NCBI GenBank assembly: GCA_012932295.1
Contig: JAAONU010000014.1
Location: forward strand, 2,994,501 to 3,058,500
Length of the DNA stretch: 64,000 nt
Reading direction: 5' to 3'
DNA from: Cyclina sinensis
Lineage: Eukaryota > Mollusca > Bivalvia > Venerida > Veneridae
The notes below the pieces were generated by a model. It was not told the DNA's origin. It saw only the letters and a list, made by a program, of their open reading frames with translations, and searched no databases. A program made the translations under genes and the position numbers. Positions 12,317-23,349 of this stretch are shown here, piece after piece (positions within the stretch are counted from its first letter, which is position 1; each line of letters begins with the position of its first letter).

Positions 12317-12680
12317 TCTTTGGCTCAGTGGTCTAGAGCTTGGGGGTGCTGTTTTGAGTCCGTTTTCCTTACATTCAAATCCCATTCGGTCAGGGATTGC
12401 ACCTTTGCTACGGTACCGACGGACGTGTGTACGATTTCTGATTTTAAAGTCATTTCTTCAATATTAAGTAACTGAAGAGATTGAAGGTGGAGTGCACACC
12501 AACCTATTCACCTCTCTCTAACAACGGCGTAATGAATTCATTTATTTGGCTCAATGGTCTAATGCGCTTTGTTTTCGATGCAGTTTGCCTATGTAGACTT
12601 AAGTTCGTACCACGTGGGATCCAGTATTAGCTCTGAGATTAAGACTGGCTATGCGATCTTCTGACTTACTGCTAAGACCT
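12317..12680 (+). repeat. Two adjacent decayed tRNA-like SINE heads
   Basis: TGGCTCAGTGGTCTAGAGC with ATTCAAATCCC lies at 12321-12385. TGGCTCAATGGTCTAATGC with TTCGATGCAGTTTGCC starts near 12548. The second has a paralogue at 18690-18770 (GCTCAGTGGTTTAGTGC), again at the matching flank of the other claudin-like gene. Confidence 0.5.
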
Positions 12681-13348
12681 GTATATCACTTTGATTAAAT
12701 CATCAACAATGCTATTGTACTGACAACTTAATTTCAAATTTAATAATAAAAGAACACAATCAAGATTCCAATATAGCTGTTTTTATCATTTAATATAAAA
12801 ATTTAACAAATTTATTAGCAATCATATTAATGAATAATAAAAAGCGTTTAGAAAATATACATTTTTTATTAATTAATGGCCTTTTCAAGCCATGTTTAAC
12901 GCTGGCATTTGTTGTGATTGGTACGTTAATACCATGGGGATACATTTCAACATACGCTTCGTCAGTGTAGGCACTTATTTCATAAAACTAATAAATTAAC
13001 AGAAGTATAAAACAACGTGTATCTTTGAATGTTTTAAAAGCAACGATAGTGACACGATATCTGGAATGGTATAAAAATAAAATCACGAGATATTTCACCC
13101 AGGAGGACGTTGAGATTTAATCATAAACCTGAGACGCTGTTGCCAAGGCACAATTCCTGAAACTTGACGTAGATTATCAACTTCTGTAATTTTTGTACAA
13201 ATGCAGCTTTTAAAAGTAAGATAAGTAAACTTAGCAAGTTCCCAGCGTTAGAATAGTATATTCAAATATCTGTAAAGTGTCTCTGGCATATACATCTGTG
13301 TTTTACACAGATAATAATTCCTGTAGACTGTATCAAGCGAGAACAATT

Positions 13349-14729
13349 TCATGTAGCAGCTGGATAAGATTGCTGTACATTATACGGTTGTGTTTGTTGA
13401 CCTTGTTGCTGGACGTAAGTGTAAGGTGGTGGGGGACCATTCTGGGCATTTGCGTAAGGGGCCGGATATCCGGGAGTGTTTGTGAAAGAAACAACGGTTG
13501 TTGATTGGGGTGGCAGGATAACACGTCCTTGATTAGCGTATTGTACATTATAGGGATGTCCTGCTGACGATTGTTGAACTCTGCGAGCGATATTTCTGTC
13601 TTGGAACAGAAGAAAACCACACAGCAAACACAAAATACCAGCAACGGTGCAGAGACCAAACGAGAAGTTGAGATGGTGGATAATCTTGGCCCCATACAGT
13701 ATAACACCTGCGAGAATGCAAGTACCTAGAAAGAAAAGGTAGCATTTGCAAAACGATACTACCGAACCTCAACAAACACAAAGTTTATCGAAAGCTTTAA
13801 TATGTCTGTTTATTTCACTATCAGAGGTCAATCAGACTAGTAGTCTCATTTACGATCCGTTCGGGCTCGTTTATAATGTACCCTAAAAGTTGTGAAGGAC
13901 ATGGCCAATCGGAATCCTGAAGCGGAAAGGAAACCTACACTTTAAGACTAGTAGTATAACTTGAAAGAAAAAGAACAATCTTTGAAGCATCGAGACTGTT
14001 ACACAAGTCATAATTTTCAATACGTACCAGACAATAAAATAAGAAGTATGCCCCATATTTTTATGTCGATGCTTCTGGTAAAGAATAACTGCATGAGCAC
14101 CATGAAACCCACTATGACGATTAAGATCAACCCGATAATTTCAAGCGCCTGTACTCCCTTGAACCATCCTGGAAATATAATTCAACTTTATTACAATGTC
14201 ATTCATTACAGAGTACTGGTGTATCATCCGTTCATTTCTGAGTTTAGAAAGGATGGTAATTTCTTAAAATTTAAGCCAATCGAGGCAGAGTTATTTTTTA
14301 AAAGTTTTCGCTTGACCCTATACAGATGTTAGACCTGTGTTATCGGCATATCAAATGTTATAAAAAGTAGTCTTTATTTAGCTCCGATAAAGTTCAGCAT
14401 GTATAATTAATTAAACAAGTATTGAAAACTATTTATTTGTGTTTCCTTATCTGACCAATATAAGTGAAATTGAATAGATTAAACATACCCGGTACGTCTC
14501 CAGAAGACGAAAAACAATAACAGGTGTCTGTAGAGCTGTAAATGCCGTAAGAGAAACACATACAGTGTTTCCATAAACCACTGTTTAACCTGTATCCATT
14601 TGTATCCGTCTTAACCCAGTAGTCGGTCCCGATACCAATACAGTGTAGGATAATGACCACACCCAAAAGAATTCCACAGCACTTCAACACTGTCGAGCAT
14701 GATGTAAATATCTTACAACTTTCAGCCAT
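13349..14729 (-). CDS. Claudin/PMP22-like four-span membrane protein, copy A
   Basis: There are three coding exons, read from high to low coordinates: 14489-14729, 14028-14168 and 13349-13725. They have GT-AG borders (GTATGT and GTACGT donors), matching phases and a total of 252 residues plus stop. I start at MAESCK because the paralogue starts at the same place (MADCCK); a Met six codons upstream is possible. Membrane spans lie at about 14-36, 86-108, 120-143 and 149-168. The first outer loop has the claudin/PMP22 signature: W38, then GLW (51-53), C56 and C70/C72. The cytoplasmic tail of about 75 residues is rich in P, Q and Y and contains PPPPYTY, a PPxY type WW-domain ligand. The family forms junctions or shapes membranes; the role here is unknown. 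No PDZ-type C-terminus is obvious. The superfamily call is firm; the subfamily is not. Confidence 0.8.
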
Positions 14730-15686
14730 TTTTCTAATCCACAACAAATCTAAAACATTCGTTCAACCAAGAGTTTTGGTTTACATTGAAAGCGCACGTA
14801 TGTAGATCTATCGATCGACATTACATGTGAACACTTGCTATCATTAAAGTCAGGTACTATATTGATTTACCTAACCAATTCTTTTAAAAAGAAACAAAGG
14901 TTGTACACTGCTTTACCTTAGTTAGAATAGCATTAATTAAGAGGCAAACACATTGTGTAAATATTAGAAAAATATAAAACAATTTATACATATATCTAAA
15001 ATGGCCGTCAGATTAAATCGCTAATTTGGTCCTAAGTTGTTGTGCGTCTTAATGTAAAGAGTACCAGCCAGTAACTGACAGTGTGTAAAATAATCTAATT
15101 TTAGACTTTATACACGCACACATGCGTTGAAAATCTTTTGCAATTACTAGGCGGGAGGTTTTCAAATGTCGTTTACCTGTTACCACAGAAAAAATATTTC
15201 ATCATAAAATGAAGTCACCTGATCAAAATTCACTGAACTTTGTAAGAGTGTTTGACTTGTAATGGTTGCAAATAAAAAGTACAACTTGGTCTGTATAAAA
15301 AAAGATGAGAAGGACAGAACTCTTGGATAAGTGGTTGGCAGAAATAGGTCACCATAGAAAACGGTCTTTAGATATTTACTTGAGGTAATAGTTCATCAGT
15401 ATTCCGGTTGAAGTTATGATAAAGAAATTTATTGAAAATTGATTTTAAAACCTTAAATTTGATTTTTTTTCACCTTTCAGTCAGTCTCTGGTTGATGTTG
15501 TTGTTTTCCACTTCCTTTGAAGCATTAGAAGTATACTTACCAATCAAACAAAATTCTACAGTTTTCAATAGAGAAATATAACCGTGCTTCTAAATATAGA
15601 TTTACGCGTGTATATCTAAATATAACTACACAGTCATACCGATATTGAATTCTTTATATATTTAACTATATCACTAACTCTACCGG

Positions 15687-15793
15687 TACCGGCATAGTCG
15701 AGTGGTTACTTCGATTCAATGGTTTGAAAATTTGTCTGTCACACAAATCCTTGCGGGTTCGAATCCCGTAATATCCACTGACGCTAACCGGTA
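15687..15793 (+). repeat. tRNA-like SINE (ACCGG family), copy in duplicated block A
   Basis: It begins TACCGGCATAGTCGAGTGG (A box), has GGGTTCGAATCCC (perfect B box and T arm) and ends near AACCGGTATTTTT. Flanks and body match the copy at 22581-22686, so it was present before the block was duplicated. The 5' and 3' acceptor strands do not pair, so it is not a working tRNA gene. Confidence 0.7.
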
Positions 15794-16619
15794 TTTTTCT
15801 TAATATTGTAACTAGCAGTGAAGGGTTTTCTTTCCTTTGTGGAGACAACGGAGACGTACGGCCCTAGCAGAAATACATGTAGTTTGAAAATGAGCAAGAA
15901 AACGAACGCGGATTTAGTACATTTCTCCATTTAGCCCTTCGTGATATTGGACATCGAACTATTTGGTTCTGCAAGACGAAGTGTTCCTGGAGAGCTAATA
16001 GACTGTCCATGTCGCAAAGAAACGTATATTGATTAGTTAGAATGAAAATTAGAACAAATAAGAGTCCGTTTTGAAGAAAAAAAAACTCCTTATGTATTGT
16101 GTGACAGATCTTATTTCGAACTAATACACTTATATTGCCGAGTATCTAAGATATTTATTCAGTTGTAGATTTAGTAGTATTTCTAGAATATAAGGGTAAC
16201 ATATTTAATTATATGTCTATACAGTGCTCAGATACAATCTATGAAAGTAATAATCTACAAGTCTTAATGCATGCATGGTTGCTAAATAATACGGAGCCTC
16301 TGAATTGCCATCACCTTCATTAAAATTTTGATTTTGTGTAAACACATTTATTCTGTTTCGTAATTTCAATTACTAAATTTCTTATTTGCGAAATATTATC
16401 TTGTTTTACAAAACGTCATCTAAAAGATATGAAAAACCATTCGGGGTTTTTTTTCTTCTGTTTTGCAAAACGTACATCGAAGTGAGTTAAAGCAATTTTG
16501 TTTACGATTTTTTTTTTACAATTTTTTTCACTATAAGGCTTCCAGCTGCGAATCCATGCTTTTGCTTTTGTCGTGAAGCTATGGGCAGTATTTCAAACGC
16601 ACTGAGTTTACGAACGATA

Positions 16620-17332
16620 TGAAAAGGGGAGAAATGAGTGCGTTTTTGTGTCGCCCTTTCGAAGAAACGGCGATACATATGGATCGCTTTGTCTGTCGGT
16701 CCGTCGGTAACAAAAACTTTACGTTGGCTTTAACTTTGCCATTTCTTAATATTTCCTCACCAAACTTTCAAATTATATTGCTTACGACAACAGGGTCATG
16801 AAGATGCCAAAATCTTTAGGTCAAGGTCAAATTTGACAGAGTTATGCCCTTTTTTGTACTTGGATTTTGTGATTTTGTCACGAAAACTTAACATTGACTG
16901 TTAAGGTCCATTTCTCAAAAACTATCAAAGCTATTTACTTCAAATTAAGATTACATGTTCACTATCAAAATGCAACACCATTTTTCAAGGGCAGATAACC
17001 CTCAAATTCATTTTTTCAAAGTTATGCCCCTTTTTCAAATTAAAATTTCTTGGTTAACCTTTTTGTTAATGTCCATTTCTCCAAAAGTGTCAAAGATATT
17101 CCATTCAAACTTGGAATACTTGATCACCAGCAAGACCTCTGCAAAGATTGTTGGTACCCATGTCCCTGGGGCCAAAGTTAGCCCCACCCCAGGGGGTCAC
17201 TTATTTTTGTTTATACTTCAATATAGTGTTAGTACCCCCTCCTCCCACACCTCCTCTGCATGGGGACCCCCATCCCCATGTTACCCCCCCCCAAAAAAAA
17301 AAAAAAAGATTTTTTTCATTTCCTGCCCCAAC

Positions 17333-17363
<31 letters not shown>

Positions 17364-17995
17364 GAGTTGTTGTTTCTCCTTAATTGGAAAAGAACTTCTT
17401 AAGCTTTAAAATAAACTTTTTACTTACATTAGATGGGTCAGTACTCCCACCCCCTCCTCTTGCATTGGGACCCCCTCTTACATCCCAACCTCTTTAACCC
17501 CCCCCCCCACCACCACCACCACCACCACCATCATTTTTTTCATTATTTTTTTAATATGTAGATACTGGACCTTCCCACCCCCCTCCCCCTATTTATTTTT
17601 TCTCACATGAGTAACCCACTCCCTAGCCTAGCACTAAACTATTTATTTACATGGGATGGGTAGGTATTTCTTCCACCCGCCCCCGCCCACTTTTTTTAAT
17701 ACATAGGTACTTGACTCTCCATCCACCCTCAACACACACCCCCATCAGACAACCTCCCCCTTTCCCCCCCCCCCCCCCCCCCCCCCCCCCCCACCACCCC
17801 AAGATTTTTTTCATCTTATATGACTAAGTACTTGCCCTCCCCTACTCAAATTTTTTTCACTTGGACCTCTTGTTTGACTTGGCTTATAATTTATTATCCA
17901 GCACTTAGAAAAGTGGAGCATGCTGTCTGCGGACAGGTCTTGTTGTACTTAGACTAGCATACTGTCTTTTCCAGCAGGCTCTTGTTTACTATTTT
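16620..17995. repeat. Decayed non-coding repeat element with poly(C) tracts
   Basis: GTCTGTCGGTCCGTCGG, AGGTCAAGGTCAAATTTGACA and repeated 'GTCCATTTCTCAAAAA'/'GTCCATTTCTCCAAAA' phrases are typical of non-coding mobile repeats. The right part is C-rich, with uninterrupted C runs at 17332-17357 (26 bases) and 17764-17792 (29 bases) and a (CAC/ACC)n stretch near 17505. It ends near CTCTTGTTTA, the same ending as the element at 61215-63052. The proline-rich frames at 16955-17402 are products of the C tracts and are not genes. Confidence 0.5.
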
Positions 17996-19433
17996 AGTTA
18001 TTCTAACAAAGAATCCAAGGGCGAAACAAGTGTTCAACTGAACACCCATCTAGTTTAATTACGGATGGTTGTCTTTGACTGGAAATAATGGCATTAAAGT
18101 ACTGGTATCGACCCTAAATCTACACTGTAAGTCTTAAAGATAAAAAATGGACCGCAGTGAATGAAAATACGTAATCTGAGAATTGTAAAGTAACAAAATT
18201 CAACAAGTTAAGCTGACATTATGAATATACATTGATGAAATATTTCAATAAATAGTGTGAAATTTTAATTGAATTAGGAGCAAATATTATCATTTTCAGA
18301 AAGAGCAAAATTTATATATTCCATTTAGGTTTATAGTACTGAGAAATAAATCATTGAAAATTAAAAAGACTTTGCGCATGCTCTTTTCTATCACATTTTG
18401 TTGTTGTTGTTGTTTTGTTTTGTGTTTTGTTTTGTTTGGTTTCATTAAGTTTTTCAGATAGAGAAAAAAACATAAAGGCAAGAAATAAACATTGATGCAC
18501 AGCATCAAGTCGGCGCAGAAGATTCTGAAGATGTGAAAGTGTCGGTTCCCAACTTCTCCACCTACTGTTTATTGGACGGCACATTAAAGGTTCAGAGTAT
18601 CGGAGCTACACACTGAGCATGTAGAAGAACCAGCTGTGTCTCTGAATTTTGCTATTTCTTTTTAATCTTGCAGTATCCTTCAAAACCGCTCAGTGGTTTA
18701 GTGCGTTGTTTTCGATGCAGTTTGCCAGTAGACCTTAGTTAGTACCATGTGGGATCCGGTATGCTTAGACTGACTGCTTGGATTCTGATATTATTTTTGA
18801 TTATCGACCATACTGTTGAACCGTCAACTCTTGATTTCAAATCTAATAATAACAGTCATGATTCCAGTGTACCTGTCTTTATCTTTTAATATAACAGCAG
18901 AACAAATGTAATATCAATTATTTCTAATGATTAATTTAGAAATTTCACATTTTTTCTGTTCGACTTTTCAAGCCATGTTTTACACACTTGTTGTGTTTTG
19001 TACGTAAATACCTTGTGGCTACATTTCTACATACGTTGAGTCAGAGTAGGCGCGTATTTCAGAAAACTAATAAACACACAAAAGTTTCGTTCATTTTCAT
19101 AAAACAACGTGTATTTGTTAATATTTTAAAACCAATGACAGTAGCACGATATCTGAACTGGCTATCACGATAAAAACATGATATATATTACACAGAAGAA
19201 TGTTTGAGTTTTGGTCGCTGTTGCCAAAAAAGGCACAATTTCTGAAACTTCTCACAGACTGTCAACTTTTATACAGTTTTTTTGTATTGACGCTACGTTT
19301 AAAAGAAAAATGCGCGTAGCAAGTTCCCAGCGTTAAAATTGTATATTTTAACATCTATAAAGTATCTATGGCATATAAATATGTGTATTGCACAAATAAT
19401 AATTTTTCTAGACTGTATCCAGGGAGACAAATT

Positions 19434-20848
19434 TCATGTAGCAGCTGGATAAGATTGCTGCACAATATACGGTTGTGTTTGTTGACCTTGTTGCTGGACG
19501 TAACTGTAAGACGGCGGAGGGCCATACTGGGCATTTGCGTAAGGCGGCGGATATCCGGGAGGATTTGTGAAAGAAACAATGGTTGTTGATTGGGGTGGAA
19601 GGATAACACGTCCTTGATTAGCGTATTGTACATTATATGGCTGTCCTGCTGACGACTGTTGAACTCTGCGAGCGATATTTCTGTCTTGGAACAGAAGAAA
19701 ACCACACAGCAAACACAAAATACCAGCAACGGTGCAGAGACCAAACGAGAAGTTGAGATGGTGGATAATCTTGGCCCCGTACAGTATAACACCTGCGAGA
19801 ATGCAAGTACCTGGAAAGAAGATGTATCAGTTGCAAAACCATACTACCGAACCTCGACAAAGAATAAATTTAAAGATTTAATCTTTTAATTTTTGTTGTT
19901 GTTGTTTTTCCCCTCTAAAAAGAAGGGCTATCAGACTTGCAGTTGCAATTACAAGCCGTTCGGGCTCGGTTTATAATGTGCCCTGAACGTCCTGAAGGAT
20001 ATTGCCATTCAGATGTATATATCTATATCCTGAAGCGGAAAGAATACCTGGACTATCAGACTAGTAGCACAACTTGAAAGGAATATAATTTTTGAAGCAT
20101 TGAGACTGTTATTAATGTCATAATTTTCAATACGTACCAGACAATAAAATAAGAAGTATGCCCCATATTTTTATGCCAATGCTTCTGGTAAAGAATAATT
20201 GCACGAGCACAATGACACCCACTATGACAACTAAGAGCAAACCGATAATTTCAAGCGCCTGTACTCCTTTGAACCATCCTGGAAATATAATTCAACTTAA
20301 TTACAAGTCATTCATTACAGAATATTGGTGCATTACCCGTTCATTTCTGAGTTCAGAACGGATGGTAATGCGAACACATGCAATTAATTCTAGAAATTTT
20401 TCATATTTAACTCCATGCCGGATATTTGGCCTAAGTTACCGGCATATCAAATTATATAAAAAGTTGAATCTATATTTTACCCCGATAAGATTCAACATGA
20501 AAATAATAATTATACAGAATACAGTCTTTTAATTTAGATTTCTTTATCTGACTTCAGTTGTAATTCACTTCTACCGATATAACTGAAATTGAATAAATTA
20601 AGCATACCCGGTACGTCTCCAGAAAACGAAAAACAAAAACAGGTGTCTCTAGAGATGTAAATGCCGTAAGAGAAACACGAACAGTGTTTCCATAAACCAC
20701 CATGGTACATGTTTCCAGATGCACCCGTCTTCATCCAGTAGTCGGTCCCGATACCAATACAGTGTAGGATAAAGACCACGCCCAAAAGAATTCCACAGCA
20801 CTTCAAAACTGTCGAACATGATGTATATATCTTACAACAGTCAGCCAT
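19434..20848 (-). CDS. Claudin/PMP22-like four-span membrane protein, copy B
   Basis: There are three coding exons from high to low coordinates: 20608-20848, 20138-20278 and 19434-19810. The lengths are exactly those of copy A (241, 141 and 377 nt), as are the phases, and the product is 252 residues. It starts at MADCCK; no upstream in-frame Met competes. The loop signature (W, GLW, paired Cys) and four membrane spans are kept. Differences cluster in the outer loop and at the end of the tail. The tail has PPPYANAQ and PPPSYSY, so it carries two PPxY motifs where copy A keeps one. Splice donors read GTATGC and GTACGT. Both copies look intact, with no stop or frameshift. The neighbour on the right is OGT copy A, facing the other way. 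Confidence 0.8.
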
Positions 20849-22580
20849 TTTCTAAGTCATTTCCTGTATCAACTATCTTTATTCAACATCGGGTTTGTTC
20901 ACATTTAAAGTTCACGGGTGTATGTTGTTATGCCCGATCGATCAAAACATGTAAGGGAGACAACACTTGCAATCACTTGAGTCTGACAGGTGATGTATTG
21001 ATTCACTTAACACAGGTAAAAACAAAGTTTAATCATATTTTATTACTTTTGCAATACATATATCAATACAAATATTTATATAGCATGCAGATTAATAAGC
21101 AAATATTACAGTACAGTATAATGGGTTAAATGCATGTAAAATATTTATAATGTCAAAAGTAAACGGGTTGGGCCACAAGTTATGGCAACATTAGAGATTG
21201 GCCCGTCCCAATAGTCAACATTTAGGTAACAAGATGAGCATTATGTTAATTGTATTGTCGTAAGTAAAAGGAAAGTAATATAAACAGTAAATTAAAAGAG
21301 AGAGAAAAAAGGAAAAAGAATTAAAAAAAAAACATAAAAAAAAACATTTCAGGAAGAATTAATACTGGTAAAGATTCAAATCGACGAATAATGATTATGT
21401 ATTCAGATAGATATTTACCTAATATCATAATAACATATTTATTATATGAAATTGTTTTATACCTCACTAAAAGGTATGATCTTATAGAGTATAATAAAGT
21501 TTTAAACAAAACTTAGTAAAAATAATGAAAAATAATGACAAAAAATAAAAAAATGAAAATAACGAATAATGAAGTCCCATGCCTATATATTGCACTATGT
21601 TGCCTACATCATTAAGTCAAGGTTTATTGGTCAACGACAGTAAATAACGGTTTATGTATTTTCGAAACGCCTAGAAGTTTTTATAAAGCTATGTACTTGC
21701 TGAAACAGGTTTTCATTGTCCTCGTCGGTAAAAACAAAGACTGACTGACACTCCTGTACTTAGTATAACAGTTATTTAGATGCAAACACATTGTGTCAAT
21801 ATAAGAAAATGTAAAGCAAATTAGTAATCCGGAACGTAAGATTAAGGATTTGCCAATCTCAAATGGTATTTGAGGTCTTTGGTCAAGTACATGTATGTAC
21901 TAAAACAAGGAAAACGCAAGTTACCTTTTAAAAGCGATGTTAGACGTTTCCACTTCCTATTTTAAGTATGTTTAAGTGTGTGTCATAGTCACCAATATCT
22001 ATATTGACTATATAATCAGGAGCATCGAACTTGAATGATATTTCATTTTCGTGTGTCTCCCCCACCTTCTGCATCCATTAGTGATAATAGTGGCAGCTGC
22101 AAATATAAATTCATGACCAAATGAAAGCTTGCATTCCTTTTTCCCGATAGTATATATCCAATCGACTCAATTCAATGTTTTCCCCCTTAATATCAAATTT
22201 ATTGTCTTGAAATGCTGAATGACAATCAACGCTTACTATTGAATCACTGTACATGACATTTAAATTAAATGTTTATTTACTTTCTTTGAAACATAAAGTG
22301 ATTCTTTTTTTGCTTAGACCTTATAGGGATTTCTTGTAAACGATAAGAATTTACTAAAATCTCTCTCTTGTAACACTTTAAAGTTCTATCTATTATATTA
22401 AGGCATAAACCGTCACTTTAACCCATTGATTATTGAGTCCTGACGTCCGTAGAGAAATAATTTACAATTACTCATACACAGAGCTTCTAAATATAGTTTT
22501 ATATGTGCATCTAAATATAACTACACAGTCAGAACGATATTGAATTCTCTATATACTAACTATCTCTGCGATTTTGTCGG

Positions 22581-22686
22581 TACCGGCGTAGTCGAGTGGT
22601 TACTTCGTTTCAATAGCTTGAAAATTTGTCTGTCACACAAACTTAGCGGGTTCGAATCCCGTAATATCCACTGACGCAATCCGGTA
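22581..22686 (+). repeat. tRNA-like SINE (ACCGG family), copy in duplicated block B
   Basis: TACCGGCGTAGTCGAGTGG (A box), GCGGGTTCGAATCCCGT (T-arm-like with perfect B box) and the end AATCCGGTATTTTT. It is the paralogue of 15687-15793. Confidence 0.7.
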
Positions 22687-23124
22687 TTTTTATCAATTAT
22701 AAATATTCTGAACCTTCTCCTTTTAAAACTGTATATTTTCTATACAAGAAAAAGTGTAAACCTGGCGAATCAACATGTCGGCTAACATGTTACATTTGGA
22801 ATGCATGTTTTTGCCGAGACCTTTGTCGAGACCAGCGACCCTAACAGATACACAAATTGTTTGAAAATGAGAATGAAACACGGATCTAGCATATTTCTCC
22901 CTTTTGAGAAATGATTTCAGATATTTCAGAGTTAGAATCGAAATTGTCAGTTAGTGAAAATTGGTACAGCAAGATAAAGTGTTCCTGGACAGCTAATAGA
23001 CAGTTCAAGTCCCGAAACTAAGCCAGCAACGTAGACTTACAAGTATTGCTTTGTAAGAATGGAAAATTAGAAAAAAAATAAGAGTCTCTGTTGAAAAAAC
23101 TCCATATGTATTGTGTGACAGATT

Positions 23125-23345
23125 TTTTTATTATTTATTTATTCATATTAGATCGATTGGGAAGCAAGTTCTCAAAGCTTATTTTCATCCCTCTCGATAA
23201 CTGCTTCCTGCATTCAAACCAGTGCTTGCGCTGAATATGAGGATTGCGGAAAGTCACTGTAGGCTCTCATCTTTGGCGGGATTCGTACCAGCGACCTCCG
23301 GATCAGGAGTTTGGCACTATAACCTCTCACCTCTGCTCTTCCTTC
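23125..23345 (-). repeat. SINE with tRNA-like head and AATAAATAAATAA tail, minus strand
   Basis: On the minus strand the head AGGTTATAGTGCCAAACTCC, an anticodon-arm-like CTCCTGATCCGGAG and the B-box-like GGTACGAATCCC precede a body of about 120 bases and an AATAAATAAATAA tail. It sits exactly where the similarity between the two duplicated blocks stops. Confidence 0.6.
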
Positions 23346-23349
23346 TATT

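Larger units (their letters stand above)
12061..16130. repeat. Segmental duplication, unit A (claudin-like gene A and flanks)
   Basis: This block is collinear with 18540-23125. Shared pieces in order are the SINE remnants, a 3' flank containing CAAGCCATGTTT and ACAACGTGTAT, the three exons, the upstream CAAACACATTGTGT, a tRNA-like SINE, and AAGTGTTCCTGGA..AGCTAATAGAC near the right end. Exons match much better than flanks and introns. Confidence 0.7.
18540..23125. repeat. Segmental duplication, unit B (claudin-like gene B and flanks)
   Basis: Collinear with 12061-16130. It is about 0.5 kb longer, mainly through extra sequence at about 20.85-22.4 kb, 5' of the gene. The two units are separated by the repeat-rich 16.1-18.5 kb stretch. 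Confidence 0.7.

Noticed and set aside
13277..13781. Overlapping frames on both strands across claudin-like exon 3 (and 19355-19889 for copy B).
   Set aside because: They are shadows of the coding exon; only the spliced minus-strand frame gives four membrane spans and matches between copies.
15687..15793. Possible tRNA genes (also 22581-22686).
   Set aside because: A and B boxes are good, but the acceptor strands do not pair and there are related decayed copies, so these are tRNA-like repeats.
16955..17402. Proline-rich open frames.
   Set aside because: They come from poly(C) and A-rich tracts and lack start context, splice support or any domain.
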